From positions 8,263 to 59,754 of the forward strand of contig JAAEYY010000007.1 in NCBI GenBank assembly GCA_018223105.1: DNA of 51,492 nt, written 5' to 3'. The stretch is from a bacterium (GTDB lineage Bacteria; Bacteroidota; Bacteroidia; NS11-12g; UBA9320). The translations under genes were made by a program, and so were the position numbers. The notes beneath the pieces are model-generated. The model saw only the letters and a list, made by a program, of their open reading frames with translations, had not been told where the DNA came from and searched no databases. Shown here piece after piece: positions 7,701 to 16,321 of this stretch (its first letter is position 1; the number at the start of each line of letters is the position of its first letter).

Positions 7701-9086
7701 TTATAAGTGAATTACTTCGTCATAAGCTGCGGCACAAGCTTCCATTACAGCTTCACTCATTGTTGGGTGAGGGTGAACCGTTTTTATGATTTCGTGTCCG
7801 GTAGTCTCTAGTTTCCTAGCTGCAACTACTTCGGCAATCATTTCAGTAACATTCGCTCCGATCATGTGTGCTCCAAGCCATTCACCGTATTTTGCATCAA
7901 AAATCACTTTAACAAAACCATCTGAGGCCCCTGCTGCTTTTGCTTTACCACTAGCCGAGAATGGGAATTTGCCCACCTTAACTTCGTAACCGGCTTCTTT
8001 TGCTTTTTCTTCGGTATAACCAACTGAAGCAATTTCGGGCCAGCAATAAGTACAACCGGGAATATTATTGTAATCCAAAGGTTCCGGGTTTTCTCCGGCG
8101 ATCTTCTCAACACAAATAATTCCTTCAGCAGAAGCTACGTGAGCTAATGCCGGACCGTGAACTATATCGCCAATGGCGTAAACACCATCTACATTCGTTT
8201 TGTAATAATCATCCACTGAAACTTTACCTTTTTCAGTTTTTATTCCAAGCTTTTCAAGACCGATATTCTCAAGGTTAGTTTGGATTCCAACTGCAGAAAG
8301 TACGATGTCGCACTCTATCGTTTCTTCTCCTTTAGCGGTCTTTACTTTTACCTTGCATCCTTTTCCTGAAGTGTCCACAGATTCTACGCTGCTTCCGGTC
8401 ATGATATTCATGCCTTTTTTCTTGTAGATTTTCTCTAGTGTTTTAGAAACATCTGGATCTTCATTCGGTACAATGTTCGGAAGGTATTCCACAATAGTTA
8501 CATCAGTTCCCATTGCTTGATAGAAATATGCGAACTCAATTCCGATAGCTCCCGAACCTACTACTACCATTTTCTTTGGTAGCTCAGGTAAAACCATAGC
8601 ATCGTGATAACCCACAATTTTCTTTCCATCCAATTTTAAGTTTGGAAGTTCTCTTTCTCTCGCTCCTGTAGCTAGAATGATATTTTTAGCAGAATGAGAT
8701 TCTTTCTTGCCATCCAGTTCAACCTGAACTTGACCTTTAGCAATCAAAGTACCATATCCTTTTAGTACTTCAATTTTATTTTTCTTCATCAGGAATTGAA
8801 TACCTTTACTCATTCCTTCTGCAACTCCTCTGCTTCGTTTTACAACGGCACTGAAATCTGCACTCGCATCTTTCACTTTAATACCATAGTCTTCTGCATG
8901 GTTGATATATTCAAAGACCTGTGCTGATTTAAGCAAAGCCTTGGTTGGAATACAGCCCCAGTTGAGACAAACTCCACCTAATTCAGCCTTTTCTACAACG
9001 GCAGTTTTTAGGCCTAGTTGTGATGCTCTAATTGCGGCTACATAGCCACCTGGTCCTGATCCGATTACAATTAAGTCAAAATTCAT
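7701..9086 (-). CDS. lpdA: Dihydrolipoyl dehydrogenase (E3)
   Basis: This FAD enzyme reoxidises dihydrolipoyl groups of 2-oxoacid dehydrogenase complexes and the glycine cleavage system, passing electrons to NAD+. The 461 residues include the FAD-binding GSGPGG (9-14) and the redox disulfide GGVCLNWGCIPTK (C40 and C45). A second dinucleotide motif VVVGSGAIGIEFA sits at about 173-185, followed by the second FAD motif YAIGDIV, and the catalytic HPHPTMSEA near the C-terminus. The length is normal. It stands alone between two terminators and is not linked to E1/E2 genes here. Confidence 0.97.
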   Translation of the reverse strand: MNFDLIVIGSGPGGYVAAIRASQLGLKTAVVEKAELGGVCLNWGCIPTKALLKSAQVFEYINHAEDYGIKVKDASADFSAVVKRSRGVAEGMSKGIQFLMKKNKIEVLKGYGTLIAKGQVQVELDGKKESHSAKNIILATGARERELPNLKLDGKKIVGYHDAMVLPELPKKMVVVGSGAIGIEFAYFYQAMGTDVTIVEYLPNIVPNEDPDVSKTLEKIYKKKGMNIMTGSSVESVDTSGKGCKVKVKTAKGEETIECDIVLSAVGIQTNLENIGLEKLGIKTEKGKVSVDDYYKTNVDGVYAIGDIVHGPALAHVASAEGIICVEKIAGENPEPLDYNNIPGCTYCWPEIASVGYTEEKAKEAGYEVKVGKFPFSASGKAKAAGASDGFVKVIFDAKYGEWLGAHMIGANVTEMIAEVVAARKLETTGHEIIKTVHPHPTMSEAVMEACAAAYDEVIHL

Positions 9087-9188
9087 AGCTCTTGATTTGA
9101 GCCTGCAAAGAAAGGCAAATTAGAATTTTTATGGCATATTAGGCAGCGAATTCTCTCGCAATGCGTCTTATAATAAAGATTAGCTAAT

Positions 9189-9794
9189 TTGCTGTATTCA
9201 GAAACATTGATTTCAGGTAAGAAACAACTTGTTACAGAACAAGAACTCGCTGATAATGAGCAGTTACTGGTGCAGCTATGTGTTAGAAAGGAGAGGCTGG
9301 CTCAAAAAGTACTCTATGAAAAATTCTACCCTTATTTATTGGGGGTATGTATTCGATATGTAGAAATTCCGGCGCAGGCCGAAGATATTTTACACGATTG
9401 TTTCATAAAAATTTTCAAAAAAATAACCATGTTTAACGGGGAGTCTAAACTCAAAACGTGGTTAACAAGAGTGGTTATTAATCACTGTTTAGACGTATTA
9501 AGAAAAAAGAAACATTTTAAAAATATCGATCAACTCAATGTAGAAGAACAAGAAGGCTTTGAGATAGAAGAATCTGCAATTCAGCAATTAACCTGTCAGG
9601 AAGTACTTAAGCTCATATCTGAATTACCCATGGGCTATAGAACGGTCTTATCGCTGTTTAGCATTGATGGTTTGAGTCATCAAGAAATTGCCGACAAGCT
9701 CGGTATCAATGAAGCGAGCTCTAGATCACAACTGTCTAAGGGCAGAAAACTACTTCGGAAATTATTAAAAGAAAAGGAGGCAAAACATGAATAA
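9189..9794 (+). CDS. ECF-type RNA polymerase sigma factor
   Basis: The 201-residue protein has sigma region 2 (YEKFYPYLLGVCIRYVEI, then AEDILHDCFIKIFKKI, the core-binding and minus-10-recognition helices). It also has region 4 (LPMGYRTVLSLFSIDGLSHQ, then EIADKLGINEASSRSQLSKG), ending in a basic tail. No ATG exists before region 2, so a TTG start is required; 9189 gives a sensible N-terminus. It overlaps the next gene, encoding a one-TM protein, by 8 nt. The arrangement resembles Bacteroidota sigma/anti-sigma pairs, in which the partner controls the sigma factor from the membrane. Confidence 0.9.
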   Translation: MLYSETLISGKKQLVTEQELADNEQLLVQLCVRKERLAQKVLYEKFYPYLLGVCIRYVEIPAQAEDILHDCFIKIFKKITMFNGESKLKTWLTRVVINHCLDVLRKKKHFKNIDQLNVEEQEGFEIEESAIQQLTCQEVLKLISELPMGYRTVLSLFSIDGLSHQEIADKLGINEASSRSQLSKGRKLLRKLLKEKEAKHE

Positions 9795-11085
9795 TAAAAG
9801 GGAACTCACAGCTCTCGGAAAGAAATTCGAGAATTTTGAGGTGCAATCTCCGATGGCATCCTTTGAAGCCTTTGAACAAAAAGAGCTTCAGCGCCATAGG
9901 AGTGGATTCTGGTGGGAGTTGGGCTTATTGCTCTTATTGAGCTTGATTGCGATTACACTCATTGCTAAACTTGGTAATCACAATTGGTTTACCCAGTCTC
10001 AAACTCTTGATAATACTGCTCAAACTCACTCAACATTGCTTTCAGACCAAGACAACACACCAGATATTGATGATAAAACTTCAGTTTATAAAAATGATTT
10101 AGATCGTGATGAAACACAGCTTGTTGCCACTCAGGCTGATGAATTGGATGAGCAAAAAGATGTCAGGCTTATCGCTCCAATCAACAATAAGGATAGAAGT
10201 AAGACTACATCACCCGGAAAAAACCTTTTTCAGGATCCTCGGGATATAAATGATGCTTTCAATGATGTAAATAAAAGCCATATCTTAGATGAGGTAGGTT
10301 TGCTTGAGTATTGGGGACTCCGTTATAAACTCATCAATCAAACGGATTTCAGCAAAGCCCAAAAACCGGAAACCGGTTTCCCAACTCATAAAGAGGGAAA
10401 ACTTGAAGTTTGGACTTCATTCGGGTCTAATTTCAGCACGGTTTCGGTTGAAAATGTAGATACAAATTATATTCATAGGCAGTTTAGGCAGATATACCAG
10501 GAAGGAAAGAATGTAGGTCTAAGCCCTTATATAAATGTTGGAATTGAATATGCCCTAAGTCGAAATCTAAACTTAAATTTAGGCCTTGGATTCAGTCAGC
10601 AAAAGTTGAAAGGGAAATATGATTTTACATTGAGAGAAATTCCGGTCTATGATTTGGATGGAACTATTGGTGGCTATTTTACAGATTCGAGTCAGGGTTC
10701 TACCCAATTTGAAACCTCGAGTAGATTCAATTATTTGGAGCTGCCCTTAAGAATCAACTACCGTTTTGCTCTTAGAACTTGGGATGGACAAATAGGTATG
10801 GGATTAAATTCTTCATATTTACTTTCTGTAAAAGGAGATGCAATTGACCCCTACATGTTAAATGAGGTTCGATCAGAGGATATTGCTGAATATAACAGGT
10901 TTACTGCCGATTTAAATTTGAGATTTGCTGCTTATCGCAGTTTGTTTGGGAATCTTTCTGCAGGTTTTGAGTTTCAAGTTAATCAGAGTCTGATGGGGAG
11001 ATATAAGAGCGATATTCTTCAGGCCAATGCTCAAACTTTAAGACTTGGACTTCTTCTTAAATATTCAATCCCTACACTAAGATGA
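9787..11085 (+). CDS. Single-TM protein with outer-membrane-barrel-like C-terminus; possible anti-sigma partner
   Basis: The 432 residues fall into three parts. Residues 1-40 are charged and cytoplasmic (ALGKKFENFEVQSPMASFEAFEQKE). One helix lies at about 45-62 (ELGLLLLLSLIAITLIAKLG), with no signal peptidase site. A long acidic, low-complexity linker runs to about 200. Residues 210-432 form amphipathic beta strands of the PorT/outer-membrane barrel type (LNLNLGLGFSQQKLKGKYDF, FNYLELPLRINYRFALRTW, LRFAAYRSLFGNLSAGFEF). A cytoplasmic N-terminus tied to a barrel-like periplasmic part, encoded directly after an ECF sigma factor, suggests a sensor or anti-sigma role (inference). No known anti-sigma domain is recognised. 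Confidence 0.65.
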   Translation: MNNKRELTALGKKFENFEVQSPMASFEAFEQKELQRHRSGFWWELGLLLLLSLIAITLIAKLGNHNWFTQSQTLDNTAQTHSTLLSDQDNTPDIDDKTSVYKNDLDRDETQLVATQADELDEQKDVRLIAPINNKDRSKTTSPGKNLFQDPRDINDAFNDVNKSHILDEVGLLEYWGLRYKLINQTDFSKAQKPETGFPTHKEGKLEVWTSFGSNFSTVSVENVDTNYIHRQFRQIYQEGKNVGLSPYINVGIEYALSRNLNLNLGLGFSQQKLKGKYDFTLREIPVYDLDGTIGGYFTDSSQGSTQFETSSRFNYLELPLRINYRFALRTWDGQIGMGLNSSYLLSVKGDAIDPYMLNEVRSEDIAEYNRFTADLNLRFAAYRSLFGNLSAGFEFQVNQSLMGRYKSDILQANAQTLRLGLLLKYSIPTLR

Positions 11086-13403
11086 AGGTAAAAAGATTTT
11101 TAACACTGATCATATTGGCACTTTCTTTTGGTGCTAATGCTCAAAGGATTGAACTTCTAACGGATAGTAGTTCTTCAACTTTTTATACGCGATTTGTAGT
11201 CCATAACGACTCGGTTTTATATGCACTTAGAACTGTGCATGAGGGAAATGAAAACGGTAAACTTATTATCAGTAGGAAGGTAGGGCCTGTTTTTTTGGAT
11301 ATTGATAGCATGCTCACCGAAACGGTGGATTTAAGAAACTTAAAAATTACAGAAGCTTTCTTCATTGATGAAACGATGTACATCATCGGTCCGAAAATTC
11401 GTAATAAGGCCAGCAATCAGCTTTACTCAGGTGCATTGAGCTGGAATAATGGCACCTTTGGATACCTTGATACTACTTTTTCTTGGTCATCTTTTGGAGC
11501 AGCTGAATTGAACGGCAACCTCATATTTACAAATACAGATGGGCAGTCTGATTCAATGATAATTTATAACCCAGACCTCAATCAGGGTTTTGAAGCATTT
11601 CGAAGAATAAAATCAAGCAGAGCGATAAAAATTGTGAATGACACCATTTTTATAATAGGTCAAACCTCTTTTAATGGTGACGAGAAGGTATATCAGATCT
11701 GGGCTAATCAGTTAATTGATTCTTTTGTCTTTAACTGTGATAGCGCTGCAGGTTTGATGCAATCCGGAGACTATGTAATTCACTCGTCCGGAGCTAATTC
11801 ATTAATCACTTATCACAACGGAATAAAAGATGATTTAGAAGTACTTGGCAGTTCTTGTGATGTGATTGACGTAGAGAAGGTAGGTGATGATTGGTATGTG
11901 CTAAGCAGGGAGAGACTACAGAAGATTAGCTCATCAGAGACTCAAACTCAAATTTATAATATAGAGCAGAACTTCTATGGAGGATCAGGAGATTTGGTAT
12001 TATTCGAAGGAGAACTTTATATCACAGGCAGATCTTCCGCCGGGAAATCTTTTATCGGAAAAGTTTTTCAAGAATCCGTTACTGAAATTTACGGACATTG
12101 CTTTTTCGATATAAACAAGAACTGTCTTTTTGATCTGGGCGATGTTCCTGCGGACAAATTTATTGGCCTGATAGATGAAGAAATTGGAACTCGTCCAAGC
12201 GTGGAAGGTTTTTATCAGCTTTTCATTTCTGAAGAAGGCAGCTATTCTATGACTTCGGAGTTAGGGGCAGGATATAGCAAAACTTGTGTGCTTGATACTG
12301 TGCCCTTTGATGTTGAAGGTGGAGATACCGCTTTTTTAGTTAATATTCCCCTTAGCCTTGAGCCTAATCCGCAAGAGTACCAATTGAGTTTAAGCTCGGG
12401 GATCGCGCGAAGGGGAGAAAGGCTAAACGTGAGACTCAGTGTGAAGAATGCATTGCCTGCTGATCTCGATTCGTTTCAAACCTATTTTTCTTTCGATTCT
12501 AACTTAAGCAATATCGCAGTTACGCGATCCTTTTCTCCTATTAAGTCGGGGTATCGTTTTTCAAGCCCGAATACCCTCGCCTACAAGGAGACCGATGATA
12601 TTATTTTTTCTGCTGATGTTGATGAAACCATTTTTGAAGTAGGCGACACCTTACGTTTTATCTATAGTGCAGAACATATTGATCTCGATGCGAGCAATAA
12701 TCAAGATACCTTGGTTTGTATTGTTCAAGGTCCTCACGATCCAAACCAGAAGGTGAGCTTCCCTTCAGGGGCAATAGCAAGTAATGTACGTAAAGTTCGC
12801 TATAAAATTGAGTTCCAGAACGAAGGGCCATCTTACGCTACTAAAGTGGTTATTGTAGATACTATTGATGCTCGCTTGCCACTCAAAGACATCCGAGTGG
12901 TGGGTACAAGTCATCCCCACAGCTATGAGCTAACCGTTAAGAATAATGTTTTAATATGGACCTTCAATCCCATCTATCTTCCGTCTAAATACGATGATGT
13001 TCAAGGATCAAAAGGATATGTTGAATACGATGCAAATCTCTTGTCTGACTTGAAAATAGGAGAAAGAATCATCAATAAGGCCTTCATTTATTTCGACTAT
13101 GAAGACCCGATAGTGACCAATGACGCCATCATTTACATCGACTCAATTCCACCTCGCGATACACAGGGAACTTCAAGCGAATGGATTTTTATTTATCCAA
13201 ACCCAAGCAATGGTGATTTTACTTTAGTCTCTCGTTCTCAAGTGATTGAAGAAATTGAAATATTCGACTTAAACGGTAAATTAGTGGAAACTGTTTTACT
13301 TCAACCGGAAGCCAAATTAGAAGTTTCTCTACCTTGGTTGAGTCCCGGTATGTATATTCTCCGCAGCGACAATGGTAAAATCAGTAAATTCATCAAGCAA
13401 TAA
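11082..13403 (+). CDS. T9SS-secreted protein with DUF7619-like repeat region
   Basis: A 773-residue exported protein. It has a signal peptide MKVKRFLTLIILALSFGANAQ and an N-terminal region that looks like a beta-propeller (repeated ...F...GD.LYI-type strands). Near 335-360 is a GHCFFDINKNCLFDLGDVP segment of the G.vf.D.N.NC..D type. At about 545-690 is a domain starting GPHDPNQKVSFPSG and continuing FQNEGPSYATKVVIVDTID, typical of the DUF7619/conserved repeat found in Bacteroidota surface proteins. A type A sorting tail IYPNPSNGDFTL...GMYILRSDNGKISKFIKQ ends it. It overlaps the barrel protein by 4 nt (ATGA), so the sigma factor operon probably controls or includes it. Confidence 0.85.
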   Translation: MKVKRFLTLIILALSFGANAQRIELLTDSSSSTFYTRFVVHNDSVLYALRTVHEGNENGKLIISRKVGPVFLDIDSMLTETVDLRNLKITEAFFIDETMYIIGPKIRNKASNQLYSGALSWNNGTFGYLDTTFSWSSFGAAELNGNLIFTNTDGQSDSMIIYNPDLNQGFEAFRRIKSSRAIKIVNDTIFIIGQTSFNGDEKVYQIWANQLIDSFVFNCDSAAGLMQSGDYVIHSSGANSLITYHNGIKDDLEVLGSSCDVIDVEKVGDDWYVLSRERLQKISSSETQTQIYNIEQNFYGGSGDLVLFEGELYITGRSSAGKSFIGKVFQESVTEIYGHCFFDINKNCLFDLGDVPADKFIGLIDEEIGTRPSVEGFYQLFISEEGSYSMTSELGAGYSKTCVLDTVPFDVEGGDTAFLVNIPLSLEPNPQEYQLSLSSGIARRGERLNVRLSVKNALPADLDSFQTYFSFDSNLSNIAVTRSFSPIKSGYRFSSPNTLAYKETDDIIFSADVDETIFEVGDTLRFIYSAEHIDLDASNNQDTLVCIVQGPHDPNQKVSFPSGAIASNVRKVRYKIEFQNEGPSYATKVVIVDTIDARLPLKDIRVVGTSHPHSYELTVKNNVLIWTFNPIYLPSKYDDVQGSKGYVEYDANLLSDLKIGERIINKAFIYFDYEDPIVTNDAIIYIDSIPPRDTQGTSSEWIFIYPNPSNGDFTLVSRSQVIEEIEIFDLNGKLVETVLLQPEAKLEVSLPWLSPGMYILRSDNGKISKFIKQ

Positions 13404-13405
13404 AA

Positions 13406-13433
13406 AACCCCGGCTAAGCCAGGGTTACTTTTA
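13406..13433. terminator. Terminator between convergent genes
   Basis: AACCC-c-GGC pairs with GCC-a-GGGTT (one C/A mismatch, TAA loop) directly after the stop of the T9SS gene, followed by TACTTTT. On the minus strand the A run 13402-13407 supplies Ts, so it can also serve the lipoprotein gene at 13448. Confidence 0.75.
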
Positions 13434-13447
13434 GACTAATTGATGAA

Positions 13448-14392
13448 TTACAAGTTTCGTATAAGTTCGTCTAGATCTTCTTCCGATATCTTGGTAAGCT
13501 CTTCAAACTCTTCCAGGTGGTTGGGCCCGGTTGTGGACGATCTAAAACCATAGTAAAGTTCTCCATCCAGAACGGCTACAACCAGAAACTTAACATCCCA
13601 TCCTTCGGGTATATTGTAATTTCCTGAGTTAAATTCATTTCCGGGAACTTGAAATAATCCCACTACTGATCTCTCTTCAAAAATCATATACACTTTAGTT
13701 CCGGCTACTACGTATTCTTCCGGAATGATAACCCTCACGGGATCGCCTGTTGGAGCATTGTAGAAACGATCTAAGTTACACCAGGATAGAAAGCTGAGGT
13801 TTAACTGGTAGTACTTCTGAGAGGAATCAATTACAACACTTGAGTCAGGAACTGTGTCAGTTACCCAGTTAATGCTAGGTTGATCGTCGCTCCCGGAAGT
13901 TTCAATTCCGCGAAATATTTGCATGTCGGATTTAAGGTCAGCTGAGGGCACGTTCACTTGATATGAACCCGACATATACAGTTCTTGTGATCCGGAGCTC
14001 GCCTGAATATTGAACATCGCTCCAGATTCTAATATTTCATTGTTTGAGACCGTGGTTACTCCCGAGAAAATCATATCGGCTTTTGAGTTGTATTCCGTTA
14101 ACTCAATCTTTACATCCTTATTTACAATAGCCTGTGTATTGATCGATCTAAAAGTGTTGGGAAAGAATTTGTAGGTGATTCCGTTCTCGGAGGTGATTAA
14201 CTGTGAAGTAGTGAGGTCTAAAGTAAACTCTTGCACTTGAGGAGCTTTGCTGTTTAAAAATTCAACACCACTGGCAAAATCAGTATGAAATTGCGATTGG
14301 GGCGGTGTGCTTGTCTTTTCAGTGCAATTGCTTAGTCCGATGAGGGCCAGAATGCACAAACTTTGTGTTAAAATGTTGCTACGTTTTTTCAT
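13448..14392 (-). CDS. Lipoprotein with the domain also found in the OmpA paralogues
   Basis: The 314-residue protein has a lipoprotein signal (MKKRSNILTQSLCILALIGLSNC; the residue before Cys is Asn, which is unusual). The segment NGITYKFFPNTFRS, then VKIELTEYNSKADMI and ILESGAMFNIQAS, is built like the middle domain of the two OmpA proteins at 38431 and 48975 (GIEVDIPKDAFMD, VQIELEEF, MLTTGGMLRIDA). This appears to be a ZU5-like beta-sandwich domain. The C-terminal 110 residues (PTGDPVRVIIPEEYVVAGTK onward) resemble a further beta domain of unknown type. Probably attached to the outer membrane; function unknown. Divergent from serS. Confidence 0.7.
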   Translation of the reverse strand: MKKRSNILTQSLCILALIGLSNCTEKTSTPPQSQFHTDFASGVEFLNSKAPQVQEFTLDLTTSQLITSENGITYKFFPNTFRSINTQAIVNKDVKIELTEYNSKADMIFSGVTTVSNNEILESGAMFNIQASSGSQELYMSGSYQVNVPSADLKSDMQIFRGIETSGSDDQPSINWVTDTVPDSSVVIDSSQKYYQLNLSFLSWCNLDRFYNAPTGDPVRVIIPEEYVVAGTKVYMIFEERSVVGLFQVPGNEFNSGNYNIPEGWDVKFLVVAVLDGELYYGFRSSTTGPNHLEEFEELTKISEEDLDELIRNL

Positions 14393-14494
14393 AATCTTTT
14401 CTCTTGGACGCAGAGGAATTAAGAATGTTGAGTGGCTTTTCTGATTTTATTTCATTTTCCTGAATTTTCGGGCCAATTTTGCCGACGATTTATC

Positions 14495-15763
14495 ATGCTT
14501 CAGATTCAGGACATACGAAATAATCTCGACGAGATTTCAGGGCGACTTTCAAAAAGAGGACAAGACTTTTCTTCTTTGCTTAAAACTGCTATTGAGAAAG
14601 ATGATGTAAGAAAAGAGACTCAGACTGAGCTCGATTCTTATCTAGCAGAAATTAATCAGGCTTCCAAACAAATTGGAGCTCTGTACAAAGAAGGAAAAAG
14701 AGAGGAAGCAGATCAGCTCAAAGAAAAAGTAAGCGAGTTAAAGTCGAAAACTAAAGATTTAGATGAGAAGTTAAAAGCTGCTGAATTAGAAGTTTATAAT
14801 GTATTAACTCAGATTCCAAATGCCCCAGGGGTGAATGTTCCGGCAGGAAAATCAGAGAACGACAATAAAATTATGTCAACTCATGGTGAGGCACCGGTTT
14901 TGTCTCAAAACCTACCTCATTGGGAACTGGCGTCGAAGTATGATTTAATCGATTTTGAACTTGGTGTTAAGATAACAGGAGCCGGATTTCCGGTGTATAA
15001 GGGAAAAGGTGCTCGTCTGCAAAGAGCCTTGATAAACTGGTTTTTAGACCGTGCAAGAGATGAAGGTTTTGAGGAAGTTTTACCACCTATTTTGGTGAAT
15101 GAAGACAGTGGTTTTGGCACAGGTCAGTTGCCGGATAAAGAAGGACAAATGTATCATGTAACGGGTGATAATTTGTATGTGATACCCACTGCAGAAGTTC
15201 CGATTACCAATATGTACCGCGATGTAATTTTGAATAGCTCTGATTTACCTATTAAAAATTGTGGATATACTCCTTGTTTTAGAAGGGAAGCCGGATCTTA
15301 TGGTAAAGATGTTCGGGGATTGAATCGCTTGCACCAATTTGATAAGGTTGAAATCGTTCAAATTGTGAATCCCAAAGAATCGTATGATGTATTAGAGTCA
15401 ATGCAGAAATACGTGCAGTCTTTGCTGCGCGATTTAGGATTGCACTACAGAGTCTTGTTATTATGCGGTGGCGACACCGGTTTTGCGTCAGCCATGACCT
15501 ATGATATGGAAGTTTGGAGTGCGGCTCAGGAACGATGGTTGGAAGTAAGTTCAGTGTCTAATTTCGAAAGCTTTCAGGCCAATAGATTGAAGTTGAGAGT
15601 AAAGGATGAAGAAGGAAATAAGGTTCTTGCTCATACTCTCAATGGAAGTGCTCTTGCATTACCTCGAATTTTGGCTGCATTGCTCGAAAACAACCAATCT
15701 GAAGAAGGAATAAGAGTTCCGGAAGTACTTGTGCCATATTGTGGCTTTGACCTGATCTCGTAA
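14495..15763 (+). CDS. serS: Seryl-tRNA synthetase
   Basis: Class II aminoacyl-tRNA synthetase that charges tRNA-Ser (and tRNA-Sec where present). The start is the ATG at 14495 (MLQIQDIRNNLDEISGRLSK), which gives 422 residues, the family length; the longer open frame from 14432 is not needed. Residues 1-110 form the long antiparallel coiled coil that holds the tRNA variable arm. The motif QIPNAPGVNVPAGKSENDN follows, then the catalytic core with TAEVPITNMYRD, motif 2 (CFRREAGSYGKDVRGLNRLH) and motif 3 (NGSALALPRILAALLENNQ). It ends with the IRVPEVLVPYCGFDLIS tail. No sign of damage. Confidence 0.97.
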   Translation: MLQIQDIRNNLDEISGRLSKRGQDFSSLLKTAIEKDDVRKETQTELDSYLAEINQASKQIGALYKEGKREEADQLKEKVSELKSKTKDLDEKLKAAELEVYNVLTQIPNAPGVNVPAGKSENDNKIMSTHGEAPVLSQNLPHWELASKYDLIDFELGVKITGAGFPVYKGKGARLQRALINWFLDRARDEGFEEVLPPILVNEDSGFGTGQLPDKEGQMYHVTGDNLYVIPTAEVPITNMYRDVILNSSDLPIKNCGYTPCFRREAGSYGKDVRGLNRLHQFDKVEIVQIVNPKESYDVLESMQKYVQSLLRDLGLHYRVLLLCGGDTGFASAMTYDMEVWSAAQERWLEVSSVSNFESFQANRLKLRVKDEEGNKVLAHTLNGSALALPRILAALLENNQSEEGIRVPEVLVPYCGFDLIS

Positions 15764-15792
15764 TCTTAACAGGATCGAATCAAATATTCTTG

Positions 15793-15800
15793 TACTTTTG
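15793..15800 (+). promoter_or_regulatory. Minus-7 box upstream of the Kazal gene
   Basis: TACTTTTG matches TAnnTTTG exactly. No TTG is found at the usual minus-33 distance. Transcription from it would begin close to the TTG start codon at 15809, implying a leaderless or nearly leaderless mRNA. Confidence 0.4.
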
Positions 15801-15808
15801 AATTCCTT

Positions 15809-16321
15809 TTGAAATCGAGTATAAGATATTCAGCAACGCTTCTCGGACTATTTTGTTTACTGGCTGTTCATGCTCAGTTGCCTATGCCATGTGTTGATTC
15901 CAATCGAATCACACCCACTTTTCAATGTGGTGCGAATGAATTTAGGCCGGTATGTGCATGCAATCAAACCACCTACTTAAACGAATGTGAATCGTACAAC
16001 AGAAATGGAATTAATACCATTCTGTACAACGGTGTTTGTCAAAACGACCTGTTCTTTTTTGAGTGTTGGCCGGTTCCTGCCTACGATCATATTGACTTTC
16101 ATTTGCAGGTTGCAAGCGATCAAAGTGGTCCGGCAACAATCCAGATTTATGATTCTTACGGGCATTTAGTGTTCTTTAGAAATATCACATCTGTACCGGA
16201 TGACTTTGCATACATAGAGACGATCTATCTCTCGGGGATGAAAACGGGAATGTACGTGGTGTATGTGAATATGGGGCGGGTTTTTAAATACCAAAAGATC
16301 ATGAAATACACTGCAGGATAA
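15809..16321 (+). CDS. Secreted Kazal-type domain protein with T9SS-like tail
   Basis: The 170-residue protein begins at a TTG codon; the signal peptide KSSIRYSATLLGLFCLLAVHAQ supports that start. Mature residues run CVDSNRITPTFQCGANEFRP, then VCACNQTTYLNECESYNRNG and YNGVC. The spacing of the six cysteines and the VC.C....Y.NEC core fit a Kazal serine-protease-inhibitor fold. The second half (IQIYDSYGHLVFFRNI...GMKTGMYVVYVNMGRVFKYQKIMKY) is a type A sorting-like domain, so the protein is probably secreted by T9SS. Its stop overlaps the MBL-hydrolase start (TAATG), so the two are translationally coupled. A protease-inhibitor role is inference; the reactive-site loop was not identified. Confidence 0.75.
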   Translation: MKSSIRYSATLLGLFCLLAVHAQLPMPCVDSNRITPTFQCGANEFRPVCACNQTTYLNECESYNRNGINTILYNGVCQNDLFFFECWPVPAYDHIDFHLQVASDQSGPATIQIYDSYGHLVFFRNITSVPDDFAYIETIYLSGMKTGMYVVYVNMGRVFKYQKIMKYTAG

